Below are positions 41,732 to 51,445 of a DNA stretch of 64,000 nt, one piece after another; position 1 is the stretch's first letter, and each line of letters begins with the position of its first letter. The position numbers were made by a program, and so were the translations under genes. A model generated the notes under the pieces. The model worked only from the letters and a program-made list of their open reading frames with translations, was not told the origin of the DNA and made no database searches. The stretch is taken from positions 248,001 to 312,000 of the forward strand of contig OZ025682.1 in the NCBI GenBank assembly GCA_964019335.1, in the 5' to 3' direction. The DNA comes from Diplonema japonicum (Eukaryota > Euglenozoa > Diplonemea > Diplonemida > Diplonemidae).

Positions 41732-42221
41732 ATGAAATGCAGATATTGCGGGAAAAAGGGGGAGCACTTCTCAAGTAACTGTGCTAATAAACCCGAATGG
41801 GCTAAGGGGGGAGAACCACCCCCTCCTGAATGCGATGTACTTGAGGAAGGCGAGGTATATTCCCTAGACACACACACACACACACACACACCAGATCGAG
41901 GCTTCAGAACGAGCACTGGGCGACCTACAAGAATACAACCTACAAGAAAAAGGGTACCTGTCCCCAGAAGCACCAGCATCTTTGTTGCAAGCATTGCAAC
42001 CTGACGTCTCTGTCGCAATACCACCCTTAGCCACCCTTCGAGAACAAATGGCACACCACTGGATTCCTCAAATGGACGATCTCTACAAAAACAAAGGAAA
42101 GGTTGTAAGGGCACTGAGCACAAGGAATATACTGGTAGAATTCGAGTACGAGCCCACAGTGAATACAATAAGCACTGCAAGGCTCACGTTGCCTGCGGTT
42201 TGCTTGGAGCCTGTGGGATAG
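41732..42221 (+). CDS. Zinc-knuckle (CCHC) protein with (AC)n intron (2 exons)
   Basis: Exons 41732-41854 and 41895-42221 give 149 aa. The start MKCRYCGKKGEHFSSNC is a CCHC zinc knuckle (C-x2-C-x4-H-x4-C), usually for single-stranded RNA or DNA. The C-terminal part (GKVVRALSTRNILVEFEY...) looks like a small beta-barrel. The 40-nt intron (GTATATT...CCAG) is a (CA)n microsatellite; removing it joins two clean frames, the second unopened without it. Probable RNA-processing or mRNP factor (inference). An in-frame ATG farther upstream at 41549 would add low-complexity sequence and is not chosen. Confidence 0.65.
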
Positions 42222-42316
42222 ATTTTAAAAAAAAAATTTTTTTTTTTTATTACGCCCTCCCCCCCCCTCGCCTCCCCCAGGGGAAAAAAAAAAAAAAAAA
42301 AAATGCTAAAGAAGAA

Positions 42317-42679
42317 ATGTTTCTTTGTACGTCATTGCTGAGCTGTATGGTGGTTCTTGCAACACACCCTTTGCGGCTGCCCAACTCTGACTCTTGCATT
42401 CACCCGTCCACGAATTACACAGATGTTTGCTTCCCTACTCGTTGTGTGCATTTGTTCTCAAGAGATGTCGACGGCAAGCTAGTTCCCACCCCCACCGGGG
42501 GGTACCCTCAGGTGTACGGGGGCTTCAAATGTGAAGTCCATGTAGTGCAGGCGCAGCAAAGTGCCTTCCAACTGACGTGTCTGCGTGCTGTTTGCTCTTG
42601 TGTGTCGCAGAATATCCAGGGGGTCTACCCTTCCTGCATCCCTGCAAGACGGAATCATTGCAACCAGCATGTTTGTTAA
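42317..42679 (+). CDS. Small secreted Cys-rich protein
   Basis: 120 aa, intronless. A hydrophobic N-terminus (MFLCTSLLSCMVVLA) looks like a signal peptide. The mature part has ten Cys, enough for five disulfides, and an N-x-T glycosylation site (NYTD). No known family. Packed between the zinc-knuckle and eL29 genes with 95 and 195 nt gaps. The ATG follows an A20 run by about 14 nt; an earlier ATG at 42303 is in another frame and stops after 12 codons. Confidence 0.6.
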   Translation: MFLCTSLLSCMVVLATHPLRLPNSDSCIHPSTNYTDVCFPTRCVHLFSRDVDGKLVPTPTGGYPQVYGGFKCEVHVVQAQQSAFQLTCLRAVCSCVSQNIQGVYPSCIPARRNHCNQHVC

Positions 42680-42823
42680 GTCTGGGGGGGAGGAAAAAAG
42701 GAAAGAAAAAAAGGGGCATTTATATGTCTTTGGAAGAAAAGGAGGGGGGGAAAATATAATAAAAGTTTGTCCGATTTTTTTTTTTTTTTTTTGCTTTTCT
42801 CGCTTTTTTTTTTTTCTCAAAAC

Positions 42824-42846
42824 AAAAACCCTCCCCCTCCCCTCAG
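42824..42846 (+). promoter_or_regulatory. Candidate trans-splice acceptor (CCCTCCCCTCAG)
   Basis: CCCTCCCCCTCCCCTCAG ends at 42846, 28 nt before the eL29 ATG. The short leader ends in an A13 run. Confidence 0.5.
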
Positions 42847-42874
42847 GTTAAAACTCTTTTTTAAAAAAAAAAAA

Positions 42875-43113
42875 ATGGCAAAGTCAAAGAACCACACCAA
42901 CCACAACCAGAACTACAAGGTATGAAATGGGAGGGGAAAAAAAAAAGAGAAAAAAAAATTTTTTTTTCCTTCTAGGCTCACCGTAACGGTATCAAGAAGC
43001 CCCAGAGGGAGAGATACATCTCCAGGAAGGGTATGGAGCCTAAGTTGAAGAAGAACATGCGATTCTCGCTGAAGGGCTCGCTCAAGGCCCGCAAGACCGA
43101 GACCAAGAAATAG
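42875..43113 (+). CDS. RPL29: 60S ribosomal protein eL29 (2 exons)
   Basis: Exons 42875-42919 and 42976-43113 give 60 aa, the usual length of this tiny protein. [20 protein letters not shown] then KKPQRERY is the diagnostic eL29 start. It is a component of the large ribosomal subunit. The intron (42920-42975, 56 nt, GTATGAA...CTTCTAG) splits the conserved NYK-AHRNG junction, so the gene is not visible as one open frame. Codons are strongly biased, as for HSP70. Confidence 0.95.
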
Positions 43114-43140
43114 GACCCCACTTTTTTTTTTGATTTAACC

Positions 43141-43185
43141 CCCCCCCCCCGCAACTTTTTCTAAAAATACAAGTATACCTTACAG
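43141..43185 (+). promoter_or_regulatory. Candidate trans-splice acceptor 1 nt before ATG
   Basis: After a C-run, CTTTTTCTAAAAATACAAGTATACCTTACAG ends at 43185 and the ATG starts at 43187. The whole intergenic gap is 73 nt, so nearly all of the mRNA leader would be the spliced leader. Confidence 0.45.
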
Positions 43186-43186
43186 A

Positions 43187-44188
43187 ATGACGGGAGAAAA
43201 GAAATATGCGACATTATTAGATGTAAACAGAGTTGTAGCGGGGGTGCTGGTGGAAAGGACGAAACCGCAGTGCTTGGCGGTCCTCTCATCGTTCATCGAG
43301 GGGAGGGAAACAACACAAGTAGATGACGACGACGAAAATCTACCCTTATCAGACGACCTCTCGGTCATTGTAAGCGTTTTATGTTCAAAAGACGCAAGAA
43401 AATGCTTGCCAACCGTCAGAATGCTCCTAACCGTGATAAAAATCTGTTCTAGAAAACAATCAAATCAGATAACAGTCCATCGTGGGACAATCACAACTCT
43501 TTTAAACCACTTGGAAGCGGGTTTAACCGACCAAGATTATCTAGGCTGCGTGGAAGCCACCGCAGCACTTTCCAACTACACTTCCAACAAAAACATCTCT
43601 TCTATTCTCATCACTGCCATACCGCAGTACAACGCTTGTTTGAAGGCGGGCAACATCCCTTTACTCGAAACGTCTTGTTCAGCTCTTCAAGGGTTGACAA
43701 TGCAAGTAGAGGCGAAGAGGGGCGCTGTTGAACAGGGTACACTACACATTCTGCTTTCATTGCTGCACTTATATTCCGATGGGGAGTCGGATTCAGCAAC
43801 ACTTTTATCCATTTTAGGTGCTCTGCACAATATAAGCACGCATATTTCATCTCCTGCGGTTTACAGGGAGACGGACAGTATTGCGCTGATCGTGGGTTTT
43901 CTTGAGAACGGCAATGGGGCGGTGCGGCGGGCAGCGGCGGGTATTATTCAGTCACTTTCCCGTGAGGCGGAGAGCCTGCAGACGCTCGCTTCTTTCGATG
44001 CGTCCTTGCCCCTCACGAACCTTCTCTCCGATCCAGATGTCGCCACTCAGGTCGCATCATTGCAAGCATTGCTCAACATGCACGGGTCATGTATTGAGGC
44101 TTCACAGAACCGCGACGCGTTCAAAAGTGTGCTTGCTTGTGTCATAGCCTCGTCGGCGTTGCGGGACTCGTACTGCCCGCAGCCTTGA
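43187..44188 (+). CDS. Armadillo-like repeat protein
   Basis: 333 aa, intronless, all-helical. Repeated ~42-residue units with the ARM/HEAT pattern are visible, for example VEATAALSNYTSNKNIS, LETSCSALQGLTMQVEAKRGAVEQG, LLSILGALHNISTH and GAVRRAAAGIIQSLSREAESL. This fold makes an extended protein-protein interaction surface. No extra domain shows a specific role. Immediately downstream of eL29. Confidence 0.7.
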   Translation: MTGEKKYATLLDVNRVVAGVLVERTKPQCLAVLSSFIEGRETTQVDDDDENLPLSDDLSVIVSVLCSKDARKCLPTVRMLLTVIKICSRKQSNQITVHRGTITTLLNHLEAGLTDQDYLGCVEATAALSNYTSNKNISSILITAIPQYNACLKAGNIPLLETSCSALQGLTMQVEAKRGAVEQGTLHILLSLLHLYSDGESDSATLLSILGALHNISTHISSPAVYRETDSIALIVGFLENGNGAVRRAAAGIIQSLSREAESLQTLASFDASLPLTNLLSDPDVATQVASLQALLNMHGSCIEASQNRDAFKSVLACVIASSALRDSYCPQP

Positions 44189-44239
44189 TGGGGGGAGGGA
44201 AGGGGGATATAATGAGGGGTATTATTCTTTTGAAGAAAA

Positions 44240-44278
<39 letters not shown>

Positions 44279-44590
44279 GCGGTTCCTGCGTGTGTGACAC
44301 CCTTACTTTTTTTTATTTTTAACTTTTCACTAAAAGAAAAGAAAAAAAAAAAAAGAAAAGAAAAAGAAATTTTTCTTCCCGCAAATAAAGAGCAAACACC
44401 CACCTGGGTAGAAATGCAAGTCGCCAGCGACTGCACCCTGAACAGACCCTGAATGGTAAGACCATTTCTTGCCGTCCAGCAAAGACAGATCCCTATGGGA
44501 ATTTTACAAGAAACTGTCTGTTGTTTACACTGTGGCCTTCCAAGGAAAAAAAAAAAAAAAGTGGAAACATCAGAAGGGAAGAAAAAAAAA
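44189..44590. other. Intergenic stretch
   Basis: About 400 bp. A T36 run, A-rich DNA, and a more complex patch at 44395-44550 open in frame with the next gene from ATG 44453; that would give AHA1 a 46-residue N-terminal extension, which I consider less likely. Confidence 0.5.
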
Positions 44591-45238
44591 ATGAGCGAGA
44601 AGGGTAATGACAAGGGTCTCTCATGGTACAAGCACAGAGAATGGCAGCCTGGCGATGATGCTGCACCCGTGGCGGAGCCGCAGAAGGTGAAGCAGTCTGT
44701 GGAGGCATCGCCCACGGGGTCGCACAGTGCGTGGAACAGTGCTGGGACCTGGGAGGAGCAGGGGCAAAAGACATGGGCTGTAAGCAGCTTAAACGAACGA
44801 CTTGAAAAGCTTGAAGGACCTGGTGCGAAGGTGAAATCCGTAACCATCACGGGGGACGCTTCCATAAATTTCATCAGAGGAAAGAAAAAATACCCGTTCG
44901 ACTTCAAGTTGGAGGTTTGGATTTAAAAAAAAAAAAAAAAAAATCCAAATAATCCCAGTTTAAAATCAGCTGCAGCGATGACCTTCATCAGTGCGAGGTA
45001 GAAATACCCGACTTCGCTTGCGATGAAACTGCCCCTTACGAGATGGACTTCACCTGGAAAGGAGACTCAAGAGAACAAAAATTCAAGGAAGCGGTAGGGG
45101 CCTCGTCCAAGCAGGTATGAAAAATACTATCTGGAAATTTTTTTTTTTCTTTTCCCCCAGGTAAACAACTCCGAGGGCCTGATGGCAAAGGTGCACACTG
45201 AACTCGAGGCTTGGATAGAAGACTTCAAGAAGAGATAA
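44591..45238 (+). CDS. AHA1: AHA1-type HSP90 ATPase activator, N-domain only (3 exons)
   Basis: Exons 44591-44914, 44959-45114 and 45161-45238 give 185 aa. It matches the Aha1 N-terminal domain: W-rich start (SWYKHREW, NSAGTWEEQGQKTWA), the core ITGDASINFIRGKKKYPFDF, then VEIPDFACDE and a C-terminal helix (LMAKVHTELEAWIEDFKKR). This domain binds the HSP90 middle segment and stimulates its ATPase. The C-terminal Aha1 domain of the longer family members is absent, as in Hch1-type proteins. The introns (44 and 46 nt, phase 0) interrupt conserved strands, so the splice model is well supported. Confidence 0.85.
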
Positions 45239-45671
45239 AAAAAAAAAGTGGGAAGAAAAAAAGGAGAGAAAATGCAAAAAAAATAATTTTTTTTTCTTTT
45301 CGTTTGCGTTCTATTTTTTTTAAAAAAAAAGAAAGAAATTTTTTTATTATATTTTTAGGAAAAATTACGACTACAAAAAAAAAAAAAAGAAGGGGCCGGT
45401 GGGGAGGGGGTGGGGGGGAAGACTCTGCTCTATGAAGAGTATGAGAAAATTAAAAAAAAAAAAGATTCTACCCCCTTAAAAGAACCCTCACCACAACCCC
45501 CACCCCTTTTTTTTCTTTTATTCTTTTCATATTTTTTTTTCTTTGTTCCTGTCCTTTCATATTTTTCTCTCCTATTTTCAGATACTCTCTCATCTCAAAA
45601 AAAAAAAAGTGGGGAACAGAGGGGTAAGAAGGGGACGAAAAAAAATCCCCACCCCCCCCACACAAAGAAAC
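45239..45671. other. Intergenic stretch
   Basis: About 430 bp of A- and T-runs, a G-rich patch at 45395-45420 and a pyrimidine-rich region leading to the acceptor at 45591. No gene seen. Confidence 0.6.
45556..45591 (+). promoter_or_regulatory. Candidate trans-splice acceptor (CTATTTTCAG)
   Basis: Over 100 bp of T/C-rich DNA ends in CTCTCCTATTTTCAG at 45591, 80 nt upstream of the ATG of the P-D-T-P-A protein. Confidence 0.5.
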
Positions 45672-48600
45672 ATGATAAGATGGAGAAAATTCATAGTAAT
45701 AGTGGCAACGATAGTGCTGAGTGAAGGAGCACTGAATGGGGTTGGGTGCGTAGATTCACCGTGCACTGCATGTCAAACGGGGTTTTCAGGACCGCCAGGG
45801 TGCAAGCACACCCCCGCGTCATGTGGGTCCACAACCATGCTGACAAATAATAATATGTGTGACTACAATGAGGTTTCCATGAGCCCTGGAGGGACAATTC
45901 CTCAGGAAAAAAGGTGCTGGGAGTTCGATTGTGTGGGACCGATCCAGTTCAAATTCGACTACACACCACAATGCAAACCTGGCGTCTCTACTATCGTTTG
46001 CGGCCAAGTGGATCTTGAAGGGACTGTCACGGTTGCAGGTGACTGCAACACCTTCACGTTGTTCGAGGACTCCTATCAGCCTCCTCTGAACCATCCCATC
46101 ATCGTGTTGCCTGAGTGTGCGGGCAACATCGCAATGCCATTCGAGACTGGGATCCGGGCTTCGCCTGCAGGCACCACCACGGAGTATTACGTGACCTCCC
46201 TCCTCCAGTACGACTCTACCATCATCGGTCAGGACGCGACAGGTTTCGCGTGGTCGTGGAAGTGTCTGGATGGTTGCACCACAGCCCCGGACACGAATGC
46301 GCCTCCCACTCCGGCCCCTGACACGGTTGTTCCGACAGCGAACCCCACTTCTGCGCCAGCTACCGATGCACCAGCTACTCCTGCTCCTGACACACCGGCT
46401 CCGGCCACTCCGGCCCCTGACACACCTGCACCTCATACTCCAGCTCCGGACACACCAGCCCCAGATACCCCTGCACCTGACACTCCAGCTCCAGCCACCC
46501 CTGCACCAGATACCCCTGCACCTGACACTCCAGCCCCAGCTACCCCTGCACCGGATACCCCTGCACCTGACACTCCAGCTCCAGCCACCCCTGCACCAGA
46601 TACCCCTGCACCTGACACTCCAGCCCCAGCTACCCCTGCACCGGATACCCCTGCACCTGACACTCCAGCTCCAGCTACCCCTGCACCGGATACCCCCGCA
46701 CCTGACACTCCAGCTCCAGCTACTCCTGCACCAGATACCTCTGCTCCTGACACTCCAGCCCCAGCCACCCCTGCACCGGATACCTCTGCGCCTGCGACGC
46801 CAGCTCCTGATACCACAGCCCCAGCCACACCTGCACCGGACACACCTTCTCCTGACACGCCTGCACCTGACACACCAGCTCCAGACACACCGGCCCCTGA
46901 TACATCAGCACCCGATACACCGGCCCCTGATACGCCAGCACCGGACACGCCTGCACCTGATACCCCTGCACCTGACACTCCAGCCCCAGACACACCTGCT
47001 CCTCCTCCAGGTGCGACGCCTGCTCCGGACACACCTGCACCTGATACGCCTGCGCCAGACACACCGGCACCTGATACGCCCGCTCCTGACACACCTGCAC
47101 CTCATACATCGGCTCCTGACACGCCAGCACCTGATACTCCTGCACCTGATACACCGGCTCCAGACACACCAGCACCTGATACACCGGCCCCTCCGCCCGG
47201 TACAACACCAGCTCCGGACACGCCTGCGCCTGATACTCCGGCTCCAGACACGCCGGCTCCTGATACGCCGGCTCCAGATACACCAGCTCCTGATACGCCG
47301 GCTCCGGACACACCAGCACCTGATACACCGGCTCCTCCACCGGGTACAACGCCAGCTCCGGACACGCCTGCTCCGGATACACCGGCTCCTGATACGCCAG
47401 CTCCGGACACGCTTGCACCTGATACACCAGCTCCTGATACCCCGGCTCCGGACACGTCTGCTCCTGATACTCCAGCTCCGGACACACCGGCTCCTGATAC
47501 ACCAGCCCCAGACACGCCTGCACCTGATACACCGGTTCCGGATACTCCAGCTCCAGACACACCTGCTCCGGATACTCCAGCTCCGAATACACCTGCTCCG
47601 GACACGCCTGCACCGGATACGCCTGTTCCGGACACAGCTGTTCCTGGCACGCCAGCTCCGGACACACCTGCACCTGATACCCTTGCACCTGATACACCAG
47701 CTCCTGATACCCCGGCTCCGAACACGTCTGTTCCTGATACTCCAGCTCCGGACACACCGGCTCCTGATACACCTGTACCTGATACACCTGCTCCGGACAC
47801 ACCGGCTCCTGATACACCAATACCGGACACACCTGCACCCAACACTCCTGTGCCTGATACCCCTGCGCCTGCAACTCCTGCTCCTGACACACCAATACCC
47901 GCAACGCCGGCTCCAAACACAACAGCACCTGCGACACCATCCCCCGACACACGAGCACCTGCCACGCTTGTGCCTCCTACCTTTGCACCCCTCACGCCTG
48001 CCCCTTCTACCACCGCACCTGACACACTTGCACCTATGACACCCACACCGGGGTCCTACGTGAAGTGGACGAAATGTCCTTCTGAGGTGAAATATGACAC
48101 TTGGAAGGCGGGTGTTGAAATCGTCGCCGCTGTCGGCGGATGCGGGGCATGCCCCTTCTTTGTCGACATGGACGCCGTCAGTGTTGATGGGTCGGAGAAC
48201 ACGTTCGTGCAAAGCACGGCGGGGTCGACGCTGACGGTGACAGTGACGGGCGAGGGAAAGCTGCAAGAGGACGTCACTGTCACGGTAACAGTGAGGGAGG
48301 CGATGCTGAACGGTTCCGTGGATGCAGCAATACCGGTGTGTGTGATGAGGGTGGAGGCACCAGAGGTAGAAAGCAAGTCAGTAAAGCAAGCCGCTGGCGT
48401 GGCAACAGGTGCCAGCGCAGCATTGGGATTAGTATCAGGACCAGCGGCAGCGTCCGCTGTGAGACTAGCACTGGTGAGCGGCGAGTGCGACACCGCAGAT
48501 ATCAACAACAACACGCTCCCGTGGGCCCTGCACCCGACAGGACTGCTCATCAATGACTCCCCTTACGCGGGGTGCATTGTGGGGAACACTGTAATTGCAA

Positions 48601-50177
48601 TTGTCGCCACGCTGCTCTTCGGGCTTGTCATGGCCCTCCTCGTGAAGACAGGCATGACAGGTGTGCAGACCTGGCTTGACAGCAGCGGGATGCTAAGATT
48701 CCCCTCAGTCCCCCTTTTCGTCTTCTTGTTCCTCTACCAAGGCACATCGCTGAGCGCAATGAAGCTACTGGTGTACCCTGAAGGAATCGTCCACACACTG
48801 ATAGCTCTACCAGCGCTTATCATGTGTATCGGTGTTCCGTACAAAGTGAAGGGTGCGTTGCAACAAGGCATAGAGGTGAAACGCCACGCGGAGTACTGGA
48901 TCGACCCTAAGGAGAACGCACCTAAATGGCTTCAGTTCATCATCGGGAAGGGGGAGTGGGTGTCGACAAGGAGGTCGAACCACTTCGCTCAGCGGTACAC
49001 ATCAGTGTTGAGGGCGTACTGCGAAGACAGGTGCTGGTACGTGGTCATGGAGTTCATGAGCATGTTTCTACTGTCCTGTGCAATGGTGCTCCACACCGAT
49101 TCGTTCGTAAAGTGCGGACACGTCAGGATATTCAGCGGATTTGTAAACCTGGTGTTTGGTACAATCGATTTCATAGGGAGACCACACTCCCGTGCGAGGG
49201 ACACCATTCTGGACCCGTTGATGTACTACGCACAAGCAATCGGGCTTCTCTTCGTGGGCTTGGGGTACTACAGTAAGGATCTGACACATTGGGGTTTCGA
49301 CGCATCGGGGGGCATGTTCATGACAGCTACTGTTGTACTTCTTATAAAACTCATTTTGGACATCTGCACCATGTTTTACGTCCTTTACAAAAGGAGAAGG
49401 GAGAGGTTTCAACAGCAGGCTTGGGAGCTTACCGATGATGTTAAGAAGTTCACAGGTGTCGGGCCGATTGTTGAGCTCGAGCCAATATCACCGACAAAGG
49501 TGAGCACGAGTGATGGTGGTTCTGCAGAAGATTCCCCACGATCGGAGTCGAAGACGATGATGTCCCGCTCGCTTCTTTCAGATGCGGAAAGATTCTCACC
49601 GTTTGTTCCAACAGTGGGGCTGCCTCCTCCTCGGAGAAAATCTCGAAGAGAACCGTCGAGCAACATGCTGGTCCACAGCGGGGCAAAGAGCTTAAGCGTT
49701 CCATCTGAAGGAAGTTTCAACATGGGCCCACCGGCGGTGCTGGTAGTTAGTGGAACACCAGCAGGGTTTAGGGGGATGTACACATTTTCCCCGCAAAACG
49801 GTGTAATGACATGGTCCTGTAACGGTGCGAAAACGATTAAGCAGAATCCGGAAACAGGATCTTATGTTATGTCCTCTGGGAAATATAAGATACAGTCTCC
49901 TGAGGTTTCTGATCCAAAAGCAACGTTTCCGAACCATATAACTGTCTGGAACCCTGCCAATTCTTTCAGTACTTTGGCGGTGGACCTCTCGATAGTTGAA
50001 GCATCCTCCGCGTTCACATCGAGAAGGAAAACCGCGCCGAACCTCACCACACCCAGCACGACCGGTACTGATCTGCAAAGGACCTCGACGGCGTCAAGTT
50101 TCTCTCTACCACACACCAATTCGTCTGTCGCGGGGGACACCAAACCTGTTGCTGGATATTCACGAATGGATGTTTGA
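45672..50177 (+). CDS. 1,501-residue surface membrane protein with P-D-T-P-A repeat stalk
   Basis: Intronless. A hydrophobic start (IRWRKFIVIVATIVLSEG) acts as signal peptide or anchor; residues ~25-200 are a Cys-rich extracellular domain (14 or more Cys). Residues ~204-793 are a Pro-rich repeat built from P-D-T-P-A, with higher-order A-T-P-A and P-P-P-G-T-T-P-A variants. A beta-rich domain (~795-920) follows, then about five TM segments between ~965 and 1240, and a long Ser/Pro cytoplasmic tail. Start ATG 45672 is the first after the acceptor at 45591. It resembles protist surface 'stalk' proteins with a membrane-embedded C-terminal module, possibly adhesion or sensing (inference). Family unrecognised. 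Confidence 0.75.
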   Translation: MIRWRKFIVIVATIVLSEGALNGVGCVDSPCTACQTGFSGPPGCKHTPASCGSTTMLTNNNMCDYNEVSMSPGGTIPQEKRCWEFDCVGPIQFKFDYTPQCKPGVSTIVCGQVDLEGTVTVAGDCNTFTLFEDSYQPPLNHPIIVLPECAGNIAMPFETGIRASPAGTTTEYYVTSLLQYDSTIIGQDATGFAWSWKCLDGCTTAPDTNAPPTPAPDTVVPTANPTSAPATDAPATPAPDTPAPATPAPDTPAPHTPAPDTPAPDTPAPDTPAPATPAPDTPAPDTPAPATPAPDTPAPDTPAPATPAPDTPAPDTPAPATPAPDTPAPDTPAPATPAPDTPAPDTPAPATPAPDTSAPDTPAPATPAPDTSAPATPAPDTTAPATPAPDTPSPDTPAPDTPAPDTPAPDTSAPDTPAPDTPAPDTPAPDTPAPDTPAPDTPAPPPGATPAPDTPAPDTPAPDTPAPDTPAPDTPAPHTSAPDTPAPDTPAPDTPAPDTPAPDTPAPPPGTTPAPDTPAPDTPAPDTPAPDTPAPDTPAPDTPAPDTPAPDTPAPPPGTTPAPDTPAPDTPAPDTPAPDTLAPDTPAPDTPAPDTSAPDTPAPDTPAPDTPAPDTPAPDTPVPDTPAPDTPAPDTPAPNTPAPDTPAPDTPVPDTAVPGTPAPDTPAPDTLAPDTPAPDTPAPNTSVPDTPAPDTPAPDTPVPDTPAPDTPAPDTPIPDTPAPNTPVPDTPAPATPAPDTPIPATPAPNTTAPATPSPDTRAPATLVPPTFAPLTPAPSTTAPDTLAPMTPTPGSYVKWTKCPSEVKYDTWKAGVEIVAAVGGCGACPFFVDMDAVSVDGSENTFVQSTAGSTLTVTVTGEGKLQEDVTVTVTVREAMLNGSVDAAIPVCVMRVEAPEVESKSVKQAAGVATGASAALGLVSGPAAASAVRLALVSGECDTADINNNTLPWALHPTGLLINDSPYAGCIVGNTVIAIVATLLFGLVMALLVKTGMTGVQTWLDSSGMLRFPSVPLFVFLFLYQGTSLSAMKLLVYPEGIVHTLIALPALIMCIGVPYKVKGALQQGIEVKRHAEYWIDPKENAPKWLQFIIGKGEWVSTRRSNHFAQRYTSVLRAYCEDRCWYVVMEFMSMFLLSCAMVLHTDSFVKCGHVRIFSGFVNLVFGTIDFIGRPHSRARDTILDPLMYYAQAIGLLFVGLGYYSKDLTHWGFDASGGMFMTATVVLLIKLILDICTMFYVLYKRRRERFQQQAWELTDDVKKFTGVGPIVELEPISPTKVSTSDGGSAEDSPRSESKTMMSRSLLSDAERFSPFVPTVGLPPPRRKSRREPSSNMLVHSGAKSLSVPSEGSFNMGPPAVLVVSGTPAGFRGMYTFSPQNGVMTWSCNGAKTIKQNPETGSYVMSSGKYKIQSPEVSDPKATFPNHITVWNPANSFSTLAVDLSIVEASSAFTSRRKTAPNLTTPSTTGTDLQRTSTASSFSLPHTNSSVAGDTKPVAGYSRMDV
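46285..48050 (+). repeat. 15-bp coding minisatellite (P-D-T-P-A)
   Basis: Unit CCTGACACTCCAGCA with synonymous variation. The first third is arranged as 45-bp superunits (two PDTPA plus one PATPA); a P-P-P-G-[AT]-T-P-A insert recurs near 47005, 47190 and 47337. Non-identical codons across units suggest selection on protein sequence. Reading frames on the opposite strand are open through it, as expected from the repeat. Confidence 0.9.
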
Positions 50178-50331
50178 ATTTTTTAAGAAGGGAGAAAGGG
50201 GTAGATAAGTAGAGACAAGGGGGACGTTCCAAAACAGGAACCTCCTTTATCTCATCTCTTTTTTTAACCATTAAGCCCACAGGCAAAAAACCGAAAAAAA
50301 GCCCATTTTTGAGGCGCTTCCAAAAAATTCA

Positions 50332-50637
50332 AAAAAATGGCAGCATTTAACCATACAAAGTGTTCTTTTTATGGAGAAATGACTTCTGGAGACATTCAGG
50401 TATCAGGGTTCCCCTGAACTGGCTTTTGAACCGGACATGACTGGTGAGGTCCATTAACATCCATAGGCCCAGAAACGCTCGGATACCCAGAACTACCACT
50501 TTCTGACATTTCTTCGCATTCTTCATCACTGCTACCAGTCGAGTATTCATCATTCTCACTCATTTTTCCCCGGAATTTCGACCTCTCAAATTCTTAAAAT
50601 AATGCTAAAAAATGGCAGCATTTAGCCAAACAAAGTG
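50332..50637. repeat. ~30-bp direct repeats 275 bp apart flanking a small acidic reverse frame
   Basis: AAATGGCAGCATTTAACCAT (50335) recurs as AAATGGCAGCATTTAGCCAA (50610), both continuing into ACAAAGTG. Between them a 55-codon frame on the minus strand (50563 down to 50396) encodes an acidic Ser-rich peptide (MSENDEYSTGSSDEECEE...). It may be a remnant of a mobile element; the peptide is not reliably coding. Confidence 0.45.
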
Positions 50638-51385
50638 AAAAGAATCGCGCAAATGGCGTCAGAAGAGTGAAAGAATGGTCATAATTTGACCAAAAGGCCT
50701 ATAGATTTTTTCTTTTTTTTTTTATGTCATATATGTATGACATGTGGGTTTAATAGTTAAAAAAAAAAAAGATTTTTTTTTTCTGACTTTTCCTCTCTCT
50801 CTCTTTTTCTCTCTCCCGCACACCCAAAGTTCGTTTTTAAAAAACGGATGATCTTTTTTTTTTTTTTTTTTGATATATCTATTGTAATAAAGAATGGGGG
50901 GGGGGGGGGGGGTAAAGGGGATGAATTGACATACTGTGGGAGGGGGAAAAAAAATTGTCAGACTTGACTGGTAAAAAAGTCGAGGGTTGATAAACTTCCG
51001 GAATTTTTTTTTTTTTTTTTTTTTTTTTGGATCTCTTCCCCTCCCCGTAAAGAAATCCATACGCAAGAATCAAAGGGAACCAGAAGAAGAAGAAGGAAAA
51101 AAAAAAAAAAAAAGAAACACACAAAAAAACGTTGCTGAAGGGAATGAAAAAAATGTAAACCTTTTTTTTTGATTTAATAAACGAATAAGGGGTGTCAGGA
51201 AAGTCCTGACAAATATGCCCCCCCCGTTTATAATTTCTTTTTTTTAAGATTAGGGGTTCACAAGGTAAAGGGGTGCATAGTAGGTATTCGATTAAGGGTT
51301 TACATTAGAACAAGGGAAAAAAAAAGAAAAAAGTCTTAAAAAAAAGAAGATGAAAGAACGAAGGAACGAAAAAGAATGCAGGGAA

Positions 51386-51445
<60 letters not shown>

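Noticed and set aside
44453-44590. 46-residue N-terminal extension of AHA1
   Set aside because: The domain is complete from 44591 and the extension has a Lys-run end. It is kept only as a possibility.
46433-48046. Long minus-strand frames and an alternative + frame across the P-D-T-P-A repeat
   Set aside because: They encode monotonous Val-Ser-Gly-Ala or Leu/His/Arg repeats and arise only because a 15-bp repeat has no stops in other frames.
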